Source: Coregonus clupeaformis (taxonomy: Eukaryota; Chordata; Actinopteri; Salmoniformes; Salmonidae). Taken from it: 64,000 nucleotides of DNA. Numbering within the stretch: the first letter of the stretch is position 1; each line of letters starts with the position of its first letter. Both the position numbers and the translations under genes were made by a program. This document shows positions 30,451-41,342 of this stretch, one piece after another. The notes under the pieces were generated by a model. That model saw only the letters and a program-made list of their open reading frames with translations. It had not been told where the DNA came from and did not search any database. The stretch is from positions 1,984,001 to 2,048,000 of the forward strand of contig NC_059209.1 in assembly GCF_020615455.1 (NCBI RefSeq). The letters run 5' to 3'.

Positions 30451-32647
30451 GTCTTAAGAACATTGTTAGGTGATACACAGTATACTACTGTACCATGTCT
30501 TCTTATAAGTCAGGAGAAGCCTTGAGATTAGGAAGTACACATTCTTGCAGCTCATTGCAGTTCACTAGTTTCATAGACAGACTCTCTTGCACAAATACAT
30601 TTGCACATAAAACATTCCATCTAACCCATAACAGATGAATTACTACTGCTCATATTCTTAATACAATTTGCATATTTACCAAAAGGCCCCAGGGGACCAG
30701 TAATTCCCCCCTTTGGACACATGACTCACATCATGATTCATGCGTTCAAAAAATAAAACAACAACATTGCCTGTTAAACCAAAATAATAAATGAAATTAG
30801 AATGACAACCTTTGATAATATCCTAACTTAATTGTGTCCCATAAGGTAGTTCAAGAATAGTAAAATTGACTAATTTCCCCCATTCAAGGCTAGCGCTCTT
30901 TCTTTGTCCTTGTCATGGTCCGAATCACAAATATGGCTATGAACTATAACCTCCTTCATAATTATCAGTGTTTACATATTACATTTAAATCTCACTCAAT
31001 GTTTTAGTCTCTAGTGAGGGTGATCAGTCCTCACCAGAAAGTCAGAACAGAGGTCAGAGGTCATTTAAATCCTTCAATAAGTGTTTCATTCTCTAGTATA
31101 CTAATCATTAACAATGGTCAAAACATTTCATTAATTTTTTACCCCAAGTGTATAGTAAGTCTTTCATTCATGTTTACCCAAAACTCACTCAGAAAACGAA
31201 TACTTCAGAAAATTCCATGTGATGTGCCCATTTAAGATATATCATTTCTGACCCGTGAAAAAACCCTAAAATAAAAAATAAAAACCTTATATAACTAACA
31301 TTTAATAATAAGTGGGCTGTTTGTGGTTATTTCAAAAGCATGTAGTAAAAACCAAATAAAAATGGCCAGGCCTTATTTAATTGGGTAGCTACCTCTTATG
31401 ACCTAATCCAGATATCTTCATATTCATCAAACTGCCGAATGTAACTAATATATCTTCCCAAGACAATAGTCTCGGGAAACATTTCAAAGAAAGAGAACAT
31501 CAATATCCCCATTCTCCTGGAAGAAAAATTGCACATTTAGTTAGTTTCCATTTTGATTCCTCTTAACCAGTCCAAACAATTCAAATTAGAAATCTATCTC
31601 TTGCCACGCTGGTTGTACTTTCCTACATGCCTTGTGGTCCCTCTCTACCAAAATAGTTTACTAATGTGATGATGGTCTGGCCTATCAGTATTCTCGTCAT
31701 TCGACGCCCATAACAATTCACTACAACAAAAAAACCTAAAATTCACACTCTTCAACAATTGTTTAAATGCAGCGTGATACAAAGTTTGACTATTCGTATC
31801 CATCTTTCGTGCTGTCACCCATATATACTGCCAATTTACATGTCACCTTTCAGAATCCATTATATTGGACTCTCACAAGGATTCTCTAACCCCACTAAAT
31901 GTAATACTTTTCCCTGTCACAAGTACAGTCAATTTCTCAGTGTAAGGAATCAGTGATATTTGATCCCAAGCATCTGTTAAAATGTTGTTTGAGACGTGGT
32001 CTCCTACATCTCCCTTAACATTCATACTGTAGGGGACTTCCATCAATCCTAGAAGAAAGACTCCCACTCAAGACACATCAGATAATACCACGTTTTATTA
32101 AGTTGAATATACACCTATAAAATAACAAACCCATAACCACTTTCCGGTAATCTAATCATTGCAACCTGTTGCATTGATTTAGTAAAGATATGAATGTGTT
32201 GTTTAATCAATCCAGAACCTACAAAAGGTTGGTGCTGCCCTACCATCTTAATAGTCAAAACTACCTGCCATCCAATGTTCAACATCACAGAAACAGATTA
32301 TCATTTTAAAATTCATTAACTGTTTGCATAAATCACTGGTGTTACTCAAACTATAGCATTGAGTAATAATAATTAGAAAATGTCAAATAACTTTTCAGAT
32401 TCACCTATTCAGACCACTGCTTCAAATATCCCACTGGGTACGTTACATCTCTATATAGCCCAGCGAGCACGACTCTCTTTCACCCGCGGACTCAATCATG
32501 GCATTAGTAAAGTCTATCCACAAATCACCAATAACTGATAACATATTTGCATTCACACTACTAGAAGCCATTATTTTAATTCCAGTCTACTCAAACAATT
32601 CAATTAGACACTTCTCATTTCCCAATTAACCTACTTTCCTTTTAACC
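30451..32647 (-). other. AT-rich retroviral interior, no recognised gene
   Basis: The plus strand is poor in G, unlike flanking DNA, so the viral sense strand is poor in C. Short minus-strand frames occur: 31873-32067 (64 codons) and 32443-32571 (42 codons, MASSSVNANMLSVIGDL at its start). Neither contains a motif I can name. Position suggests degenerate pol or accessory sequence, but no RT or RNase H box is visible. Confidence 0.4.
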
Positions 32648-32739
32648 CAGAAAGACACTGAACCAAAACATAAAGCTACAACAGCAATCTAGGATTGTGA
32701 AAGTTGTCAAGTTAGTTTTTTAACCCTACGATAGAGTTA

Positions 32740-34343
32740 CAGTGGGGGAAAAAAGTATTTAGTCAGCCACCAATTGTGCAAGTTCTCCCACTTAAAAAGA
32801 TGAGAGAGGCCTGTAATTTTCATCATAGGTGCACGTCAACTATGACAGACAAAATGAGAGAAAAAAATCCAGAAATTCACATTGTAGGATTTTTTATGAA
32901 TTTATTTGCAAAATATGGTGGAAAATAAGTATTTGGTCAATAACAAAAGTTTCTCAATACTTTGTTATATACCCTTTGTTGGCAATGACACAGGTCAAAC
33001 GTTTTCTGTAAGTCTTCACAAGGTTTTCACACACTGTTGCTGGTATTTTGGCCCATTCCTCCATGCAGATCTCCTCTAGAGCAGTGATGTTTTGGGGCTG
33101 TCGCTGGGCAACACGGACTTTCAACTTCCTCCAAATATTTTCTATGGGGTTGACATCTGGAGACTGGCTAGGCCACTCCAGGACCTTGAAATGCTTCTTA
33201 CGAAGCCACTCCTTCGTTGCCTGGGCGGTGTGTTTGAGCTCATTGTCATGCTGAAAGACCCAGCCACGTTTAATCTTCAATGCCCTTGCTGATGGAAGGA
33301 GGTTTTCACTCAAAATCTCACGATACATGGCCCCATTCATTCTTTCCTTTACACGGATCAGTCGTCCTGGTCCCTTTGCAGAAAAACAGCCCCAAAGCAT
33401 GATGTTTCCACCCCCATGCTTCACAGTAGGTATGGTGTTCTTTGGATGCAACTCAGCATTCTTTGTCCTCCAAACACGACGAGTTGAGTTTTTACCCAAA
33501 AAAGTTCTATTTTGGTTTCATCTGACCATATGACATTCTCCCAATCCTCTTCTGGATCATCCAAATGCACTCTAGCAAACTTCAGACGGGCCTGGACATG
33601 TACTGGCTTAAGCAGGGGGGACACGTCTGGCACTGCAGGATTTGAGTCCCTGGCGGCGTAGTGTGTTACTGATGGTAGGCTTTGTTACTTTGGTCCCAGC
33701 TCTCTGCAGGTCATTCACTAGGTCCCCCCGTGTGGTTCTGGGATTTTTGCTCACCGTTCTTCTGATCATTTTGACCCCACGGGGTGAGATCTTGCGTGGA
33801 GCCCCAGATCGAGGGAGATTATCAGTGGTCTTGTATGTCTTCCATTTCCTAATAATTGCTCCCACAGTTGATTTCTTCAAACCAAGCTGCTTACCTATTG
33901 CAGATTCAGTCTTCCCAGCCTGGTGCAGGTCTACAATTTAGTTTCTGGTGTCCTTTGACAGCTCTTTGGTCTTGGCCATAGTGGAGTTTGGAGTGTGACT
34001 GTTTGAGGTTGTGGACAGGTGTCTTTTATACTGATAACAAGTTCAAACAGGTGCCATTAATACAGGTAACGAGTGGAGGACAGAGGAGCCTCTTAAAGAA
34101 GAAGTTACAGGTCTGTGAGAGCCAGAAATCTTGCTTGTTTGTAGGTGACCAAATACTTATTTTCCACCATAATTTGCAAATATATTCATTAAAAATCCTA
34201 CAATGTGATTTTCTGGAGAAAACAATTCTCAATTTGTCTGTCATAGTTGACATGTACCTATGATGAAAATTACAGGCCTCTCATCTTTTTAAGTGGGAGA
34301 ACTTGCACAATTGGTGGCTGACTAAATACTTTTTCCCCCACTG
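32740..34343 (-). mobile_element. Tc1 element (family A, copy 3)
   Basis: 1604 bp, flanked by TA at 32738-32739 and 34344-34345, with ends 'cagtgggggaaaaaagtatt' and 'actttttcccccactg'. It lies in the left arm of the large inverted repeat. Removing it rejoins 'gatagagt' to 'aacgcagaacactgttt', matching the uninterrupted right arm ('acctctatcgtagggt' on the other strand). Confidence 0.9.
32954..33979 (-). pseudogene. Tc1 transposase pseudogene (family A, copy 3)
   Basis: Colinear with the 340-residue open copy. AAA-to-TAA at about codon 15 (RN-stop-IVDL) ends the frame early. An extra base in the G-run near 33620 and two in the region near 33495 shift the frame around residues 118 and 161. 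The DD34E blocks HDNE-LKHTA (the second D-P changed to E-L) and NPIENIW remain. The codon-158 stop seen in copies 1 and 4 is absent here. Confidence 0.88.
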
Positions 34344-34467
34344 TAAACGCAGAACACTGTTTGAGAATGGGTTTATTTGTTGTCTACTAGTAAGAATAGA
34401 AGAGTTTCCATGTTTTAGTCTGCGCGTGTTAGTGACTGGGGCTCGCTGAACTCGAGTGAGCTATAAG

Positions 34468-36333
34468 CATGGGCGGTGTGTTCAATAGGGCGATATGGGG
34501 GACGCACTGCCAAACGGGAAAAGGAAGGGATTTTTTTTCTAATCAATTATATCATGGCAACAGTAGTTCAGTGTTCACGTCTGATCTGCCAGCCACTAAA
34601 TGTCCAATCAGGCTAAAGTCGTGCTTCAAATGTCCCCGCCCGTTTTGGGGCGATTTCAGTCAGGTTGAAAATCGCCCAGAAGTCTCTCATAGCCTCTAAT
34701 GTAAAATATTTTTTTTTCAAATTTCTGAGCTTTCAATACATTCTCTATGGGTGTCTGAGGGCTTGCACTTACGCGCTTTCGTCATACGTAACGTAACGTA
34801 ACCATGAACGGCAGACAGCAACGCTTGGACAGCGACTGGTGTAACCGACATGCACCATCTTTCAGAAAAGATTAAGAAAAATGAGCTGTCAAAGACCCAC
34901 ATTGATAGCTGTTTGAGATTGTCTGCTTTGGTGAGAGTGAATATTGCCACTCAACTGGATGAGGGATACAGGCTAGCTGTCCGCCGCCACAACGATGAGG
35001 TTAGCAACAGCAGAGTCGTGAACACTGTCTACGAGAATCGAGACGACCTCATAGAATGTTTTGAAGCCATCCGGACGGGTTCATTGGGTTCATTTGACCA
35101 GCCCACCGTACCAGAAGCTACAGAATAAGGACATCGATGCTGTCTTTATCAAACGTGCCCTCGACAGCTTCGCAAGCAGTGTGCAGGCCATAAGGTAAGA
35201 TAAAGATTAAACAATATCATTCGATCTTTCTCAAAGCAGAGCTTTATTTGAAAATGTATGCATGAAAGGAGACTGCATTTGTGTTTGAAATTACATTATT
35301 GTCATTATATATGGCCAGTGGTGTAATCTATCTTATTTTATATACTATGTGTACTGTACAGTGGTGCTCATAAGTGTATGAACACATTCTAAAGCTGACT
35401 AAAAAGAGGAATAAAAAAATAAAAAAATCATCTTTTGGAAATTGATCTTAATGACTTAATTAAAAAAGTTGGAAAATCCAACCTTTAAGGACACCAATTT
35501 TCTTTTCTTTTTTATTCCTCTTTTTAGTCAACTTTAGCATGGGATCATAAGCTTATGAGCACCACTGTATACTGTGCTGAACATCCAGGCTATGTGAGAC
35601 ACAAAGGCTAACTTAAACACTAAAGACTTTATGCATCCCTGCCCATTTTAAGTGGAACTGAAGTATTTGTACTATACATGGATACATTGCATATACCTGT
35701 GCATCACATAGACAACAATACTGTACAAAGCCAACAAACACATTGGTCTGTTTGCCTTCAGGGACTCCTCTCAACAGCAGCTGCAAGAAGCAACAGGAGC
35801 CAAAAGACCCAGAACAGCTTTGAGAGAAGAGGAGAAGCAGAGGCTGTCTGAAGAGGTCTGCAACACCATCCTGGATCACACCAAAGAAAGGTTCTCTTTC
35901 TCTGGCCACCTTGTGAGTGCTACCTTACTGCAAGCAGACATGTTTGAAAGGTACTGCCATTCAAAAAAATAAAAAATCTGTTCATGTTCATTTTTACAAA
36001 TCTATACAATTGGCCAGAATATGGTTGTTCATATTTACAAATCTATACAATTGGCCAGAATATGGTTGTTCATTTTTACAAAGCCATACATATTGTTTAT
36101 GCAGTGTTGAGGAATGTGAAAGAACACCCTTGATTATTTTTACTGTGATAACTTATTTTGCTTTTGTAAGCCAACACTTTTGAGATCAGTCAATAAATGC
36201 TTCTGGTATTGACTTATATGCTGCCCCTGTCTTCATGTTGTTGCTGGACATATCTTTTTAAAAAATGTGTGTAGGTCACCTAAATCATCAGAAAAATTGC
36301 ACCTCCTGAGAATTTTTTCAGGAGCCGCCACTG
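34468..36333 (+). mobile_element. hAT-type element with perfect 8-bp target duplication
   Basis: 1866 bp flanked on both sides by GCTATAAG (34460-34467 and 36334-36341). The right end is '...aggagccgccactg', so its complement starts CAGTGGCGGCTCCTG; the left end starts 'catgggcggtg'. The duplication length and CAGTGGCG-like end identify the hAT superfamily. It lies in the left arm of the large inverted repeat; the uninterrupted right arm reads 'ttatagctcgct' at the same place, which confirms the empty site. Confidence 0.9.
34850..35955 (+). pseudogene. hAT-element coding fragment with an intron
   Basis: An open stretch from 34850 reads KTHIDSCLRLSALVRVNIAT, RRHNDEV and YENRDDLIECFEAIRTG. It then needs one frameshift near 35120 to read LQNKDIDAVFIKRALDSFASS to 35194. 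A GTAAGA donor at 35195 and a CAG acceptor at 35761 join ATA-AG to GGAC so that the frame continues IRDSSQQQL, KRPRTALREEEK, and HTKERFSFSGHL to about 35935. This looks like part of a hAT transposase or a gene captured by the element. The catalytic DDE residues and the C-terminal dimerisation domain are not seen. Confidence 0.5.
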
Positions 36334-37227
36334 GCTATAAGGGACATAATGGGTTAAGTTTGGTGTAGGGGGATCACTGGTTGCTGCGGAGAAGGAGGAG
36401 GTCATAGGCGGGTGAGTGTAACCGGTGTGAAATGGTTAGCTAGTTAGCGGTGCGCGCAAGTAGCGTTCCATCGGTGAGGTCATTTGCTCTGAGACCTTGA
36501 AGTAGTTGTAACCCTTGCTTTGCAAAGGTTGTGGCTTTTGTGGAGCGATGTGTAACAATACTTCCTCTATCTCTGTCTTTCTGTCCAATGTTACTTTACC
36601 AGGTGACCAATTACTTTTAAATTATAGTCAAAACAAACAAAACATCTATTCACAGGGAGGCCACTAATTGCCATGTTATCCTAGGCCGCCATGGGTTGGT
36701 AGGACAATCTTTCGGATAATCTATTCATTGCAACCAGTGATCCGGGTCAACAACATCAATGTAACAGATCTGCTTCCATTCCTACCTGGGCTTGATCCAG
36801 GGACCCTCTGCACACATTGAAAACAATCACCCTCGAAGCATTGTTACACATCGCTCCACAAAAGCCACATCCTTTGCAAAGCAAGGAAAACAACTACTTC
36901 AAGGTCTCAGAGCGAGTGATCTCACCGATGGAACGTTAATAGCGCGCACAGCTAACTAGCTAACCATTTCACACCGGTTACACTCACCCCTCTTTGACCT
37001 CCTCTTTATCCGCAGCAACCAGTGATCCCACTACACCAAACTTAACCCATTATGTCCCTTATAGCTCGCTCAAGTTCAGCGAGCCCCAGTCGCTAACACC
37101 CGCAGACTAAAACATGGAAACTCTTCTGTTCTTACTAGTAAACAACAAATAAAACCCATTCTCAAACAGCGTTATGTGTTTACCTCTATCGTAGGGTTAA
37201 AAAACTAACTTGACAACTTTCACAATC

Positions 37228-37410
37228 CTAGATTGCTGTTGTAGCTTTATGTTTTGGTTCAGTGTCTCTGTTAGGATGTTGGGTCAATAATATTTCTGAC
37301 AGCTTTCTCAGCAAAACATTTTTATATCCCTCAGTTAATAGTATCTCTCTCCCTAATATATGTTCATACTCTGCTTCTTTTAAACAATGCATTTTTATCT
37401 CGTGTTCCAT
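37228..37410 (-). CDS. Unidentified short frame in the retroviral interior
   Basis: 60 codons, starting MEHEIKMHCLKEAEYEH and ending KHKATTAI. Composition (many E, L, K) is protein-like and differs from the chance frames nearby, but I recognise no family. Its last third lies in the right arm of the large inverted repeat. Transcriptional sense agrees with the provirus. It may be a relic of gag or an accessory gene, which is only a guess from position. Confidence 0.3.
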   Translation of the reverse strand: MEHEIKMHCLKEAEYEHILGREILLTEGYKNVLLRKLSEILLTQHPNRDTEPKHKATTAI

Positions 37411-37562
37411 TTAGTATTATTTTATTCTCTGTTCTCTCATCTCATTCCCCATTAAGATAACACACTCACTTTCCTGTGCTTAGGTATTTTCCCAATGATT
37501 TATTCAGCTTCGGGTCACTAGACCCCACTCTATTTGATCAAATATTTCTACGTTCTATTTTC

Positions 37563-37706
37563 TTAATCTAGGTTTTTCCTAACTAACTTCCTATACCTTG
37601 TTTTCATGTCTTTCAGTATATCTATATCATACGTTATTATTCTTATGTTTGCTGTCACTGAGTAATCCACTAATTTCAACGTTACATAATATATTTTCTC
37701 CTTCAT
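37563..37706 (-). CDS. Unidentified 47-codon frame in the retroviral interior
   Basis: Begins MKEKIYYVTLKLVDYS and ends YRKLVRKNLD. It lies about 150 bp upstream (in the viral sense) of the 37228-37410 frame, separated by stops in all readings, so the two may be parts of one decayed gene. No motif is recognised. Confidence 0.3.
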   Translation of the reverse strand: MKEKIYYVTLKLVDYSVTANIRIITYDIDILKDMKTRYRKLVRKNLD

Positions 37707-37982
37707 TCTCACAAAGGTAATCCAACTCTCAAGCTAACTGGCTAAAGGTGGCTAGCTTGCTAGCTACAGTGAGGGAAAAAAGTATTTGATCCCCTGCTGA
37801 TTTTGTATGTTTGCCCACTGACAAAGAAATGATCAGTCCATCATTTTAATGGTAGGTTTATTTGAACAGTGAGAGACAGAATAACAACAAAAAAATCCAG
37901 AAAAACGCATGTAAAAAATGTTATAAATTGATTTGCAATTTAATGAGGGAAATAAGTATTTGACCCCTCTGCAAAACATGAC

Positions 37983-38956
37983 TTAGTACTTGGTGGCAAA
38001 ACCCTTGTTGGCAATCACAGAGGTCAGATGTTTCTTGTAGTTGGCCACCAGGTTTGCACACATCTCAGGAGGGATTTTGTCCCACTCCTCTTTGCAGATC
38101 TTATCCAAGTCATTAAGGTTTCGAGGCTGACGTTTTGCAACTTGAACCTTCAGCTCCCTCCACAGATTTTCTATGGGATTAAGGTCTGGAGACTGGCTAT
38201 GCCACTCCAGGACCTTAATGTGCTTAATGTGCCACTCCTTTGTTGCCTTGGCCTTGTGTTTGTGGGTCATTGTCATGCTGGACCCATTTTCAATGCCCTG
38301 GCTGAGGGAAGGAGGTTCTCACCCAAGATTTGACGGTACCGTCCATCGTCCCTTTGATGCCGTGAAGTTGTCCTGTCCCCTTAGCAGGAAAACATTCCCA
38401 AAGCATAATGTTTCCACCTAGATGTTTGACGGTGGGGATGGTGTTCTTGGGGTCATAGGCAGCATTCCTCCTCCTCCAAACATGGCGAGTTGAGTTGATG
38501 CCAAAGAGCTCCATTTTGGTCTCATCTGACCACAACACTTTCACCCATTTCTCCTCTGAATCATTCAGATGTTCATTGGCAAACTTCAGACGGGCATGTA
38601 TATGTAATTTCTTGATCAGGGGGACCTTGGGGGCACTGCAGGATTTCAGTCCTTCACGGCGTAGTGTGTTACCAATTGTTTTCTTGATCATTGACAAGAT
38701 CCTCCCGTGTAGTTCTGGGCTGATTCCTCACCGTTCTAATGATCATTGCAACTCCACGATGTGAGATCTTGCATGGAGCCCCAGGCCGAGGGCGATTGAC
38801 AGTTATTTTGTGTTTCTTCCATTTGCGAATAATCGCACCAACTGTTGTCACCTTCTCACCAAGCTGCTTGACGATGGTCTTGTAGCCTATTCCAGCCTTG
38901 TGTAGGTCTACAATCTTGTCCCTGACATCCTTGGAGAGCTCTTTGGTCTTGGCCAT
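37983..38956 (-). pseudogene. Tc1 transposase pseudogene (family D, copy 1)
   Basis: ATG at 38956 (MAKTKELSKDVRDK). The DNA-binding part is open to about residue 95 (TTREDLVND), then a deletion and frameshift occur before MIKKTIGNTL. The middle (WSDETKMELFGI, LGGNIMLWECF) is open in a second frame. A deletion near 38280-38340 removes sequence before and around the second catalytic Asp, so only a shortened THKHKA remnant remains. NPIENLW and the end GFATKY are in the third part. Confidence 0.88.
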
Positions 38957-38998
38957 GGTGGAGAGTTTGGAATCTGATTGATTGATTGCTTCTGTGGA

Positions 38999-39095
38999 CA
39001 GGTGTCTTTTATACAGGTAACAAACTGAGATTAGGAGCACTCCCTTTAAGAGTGTGCTCCTAATCTCAGCTAGTTACCTATATAAAAGACACCTG
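38999..39095. other. Long hairpin in the Tc1 family D leader
   Basis: The arms read 'caggtgtcttttatacaggt' and, in reverse complement, 'caggtgtcttttatataggt', continuing through 'ctgagattaggagcac'. The loop is 'tccctttaagagt' or shorter. Another copy of the same hairpin is in the second family D element at 62855-62950. It lies between the terminal repeat and the transposase start. Confidence 0.8.
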
Positions 39096-39321
39096 GGAGC
39101 CAGAAATCTTTCTGATTGAGATGGGGTCAAATACTTATTTCCCTCATTAAAATGAAAAATCAATTTATAACATTTTTGACATGCGTTTTTTATTTTTTTG
39201 TTGTTATTCTGTCTCTCCCTGTTCAAATAAACCTACCATTAAAATTATAGACTGATAATTTCTTTGTCAGTGGGCAAACGTACAAAATTAGCAGGGGATC
39301 AAATACTTTTTTCCCTCACTG

Positions 39322-39742
39322 TACTTCCTCACCATACCATACTCCACTCACCCTAGCATATCTGGCTATGTTTTGAAATTCGTGCTATCACATAACATCA
39401 TGGCCACAATTCTATCGCAATTGTAAATCCTTACATTTAGGTAACTGTCCCTACTAATTATGCTACAGGTAATACAACAAACACTTGCTGTTTTTGGACG
39501 ATCATACATTCAATTTATATCCATATTATTAATATTCAAACTATTGATTGACATTACAACACCATTCTCAGTCGTTTAAGCTAGCAAACCATTAGGCAAC
39601 GCAAAAAATGACTACCTCGAAATCGTCTCGCTATTCCTGTTAAATAAGTGAGTCTTTCAATTTGAACCAAACAAGCTGCTAAATTGTCCAGTCTATATCA
39701 CAAAACAAACACTGTCTGCAGTATATATCTAAGCAACACATA
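39322..39742. other. Retroviral interior, no gene seen
   Basis: AT-rich sequence between two Tc1 insertions with short frames only. The plus strand remains G-poor, as elsewhere inside the provirus. Confidence 0.4.
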
Positions 39743-41342
39743 CAGTGGGGAAAAAAAGTATTTAGTCAGCCACCAATTGTGCAAGATCTCCCACTTAAAA
39801 AGATGAGAGAAGCCTCTAATTTTCATCATAGGTACACGTCAACTATGACAGACAAAATGAGAAAAAAATATCGAGAAAATCACATTGTAGGATTTTTTAT
39901 GAATTTATTTGCAAATGATGGTGGAAAATGAGTATTTGGTCAATAACAAAAGTTTCTCAATACTTTGTTATATACCCTTTGTTGGCAATGACACAGGTCA
40001 AACGTTTTCTGTAAGTCTTCACAATGTTTTCACACACTGTTGCTGGTATTTTGGCCCATTCCTCCATGCAGATCTCCTCTAGAGCAGTGATGTTTTGGGG
40101 CTGTCGCTGGGCAACACAGACTTTCAACTCCCTCCAAAGATTTTCTATGGGGTTGAGATCTGGAGACTGGCTAGGCCACTCCAGGACCTTGAAATGCTTC
40201 TTACGAAGCCACTCCTTCATTGCCCGGGCGGTGTGTTTGGGATCATTGTCATGCTGAAAGACCCAGCCACGTTTAATCTTCAATGCCCTTGCTGATGGAA
40301 GGAGGTTTTCACTCAAAATCTCACGATACATGGCCCCATTCATTCTTTCCTTTACACGGATCAGTCGTCCTGGTCCCTTTGCAGAAAAACAGCCCCAAAG
40401 CTTGATGTTTCCACCCCCATGCTTCACAGTAGGTATGGTGTTCTTTGGATGCAACTCAGCATTCTTTGTCCTCCAAACACGACGAGTTGAGTTTTTACCA
40501 AAAAGTTATATTTTAGTTTCATCTGACCATATGACATTCTCCCAATCCTCTTCTGGGTCATCCAAATGCACTTTAGCAAACTTCAGACAGGCCTGGACAT
40601 GTACTGGCTTAAGCAGGGGGACACGTCTGGCACTGCAGGATTTGATTCCCTGGCGGCGTAGTGTGTTACTGATGGTAGGCTTTGTTACTTTGGTCCCAAT
40701 TCTCTGCAGGTCATTCACTAGGTCCCCCCATGTGGTTCTGGGATTTTTGCTCACCGTTCTTGTGATCATTTTGACCCCACGGGGTAAGATCTTGCGTGGA
40801 GCCCCAGATCGAGGGAGATTATCAGTGGTCTTGTATGTCTTCCATTTCCTAATAATTGCTCCCACAGTTGATTTATTCAAACCAAGCTGCTTACCTATTG
40901 CAGATTCAGTCTTCCCAGCCTGGTGCAGGTCTACAATTTTGTTTCTGGTGTCCTTTGACAGCTCTTTGGTCTTGGCCATAGTGGAGTTTGGAGTGTGACT
41001 GTTTGAGGTTGTGGACAGCCATCTTTTATACTGATAACAAGTTCAAACAGGTGCCATTAATACAGGTAACGAGTGGAGGATAGAGCAGCCTCTTAAAAGA
41101 AGAAGTTACAGGTCTGTGAGAGCCAGAAATCTTGCTTGTTTGTAGGTGACCAAATACTTATTTTCCACCATAATTTGCAAATATATTCATTAAAAATCCT
41201 ACAATGTGATTTTCTGGAGAAAAACAATTCTCAATTTGTCTGTTGACATGTACCTATGATGAAAATTACAGGCCTCTCTCATCTTTTTAAGTGGGAGAAC
41301 TTGCACAATTGGTGGCTGACTAAATACTTTTTTTCCCCACTG
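39743..41342 (-). mobile_element. Tc1 element (family A, copy 4)
   Basis: 1600 bp, flanked by TA at 39741-39742 and 41343-41344, ends 'cagtggggaaaaaaagtatt' and 'acttttttt-ccccactg'. It shares with copy 3 the subterminal variant 'aaacaattctcaatttgtct', so copies 3 and 4 may come from the same source. Confidence 0.92.
39957..40979 (-). pseudogene. Tc1 transposase with a single nonsense codon (copy 4)
   Basis: A 340-codon frame from the ATG at 40979 (MAKTKELSKDTRNK) to ITKY at 39957, aligned end to end with the open copy at 21211-22233. The only break I see is GAA-to-TAA at codon 158, right after DETKI (about 40506-40508). Downstream codons are open and keep QHDNDPKHTA (D244) and NPIENLW (E279). 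The encoded product would stop after the first catalytic Asp. The identical stop occurs in copy 1 (15415-16436). Confidence 0.9.

Larger units (their letters stand above)
32648..37270. repeat. Large inverted repeat, arms about 430 bp
   Basis: The right arm (36835-37270) is the reverse complement of left-arm pieces 32648-32739, 34346-34467 and 36334-36565. Shared markers include 'gacactgaaccaaaacataa', 'cagaagagtttccatg'-type sequence, 'gggttaagtttggtgtag' and 'ggagcgatgtgtaacaat'. The left arm was later split by a Tc1 and a hAT element. A spacer of about 270 bp (36566-36834) includes a tRNA-like B-box sequence on the minus strand near 36790. The right arm overlaps the end of a minus-strand frame (37228-37410), so part of that frame is present twice in opposite orientation. 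Confidence 0.8.
37767..39321 (-). mobile_element. Tc1 element (family D, copy 1)
   Basis: 1555 bp flanked by TA at 37765-37766 and 39322-39323. The ends are 'cagtgagggaaaaaagtatt' and 'ttttttccctcactg', distinct from family A. A perfect-looking hairpin lies in its leader at 38999-39095. It jumped into the retroviral interior. Confidence 0.9.
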
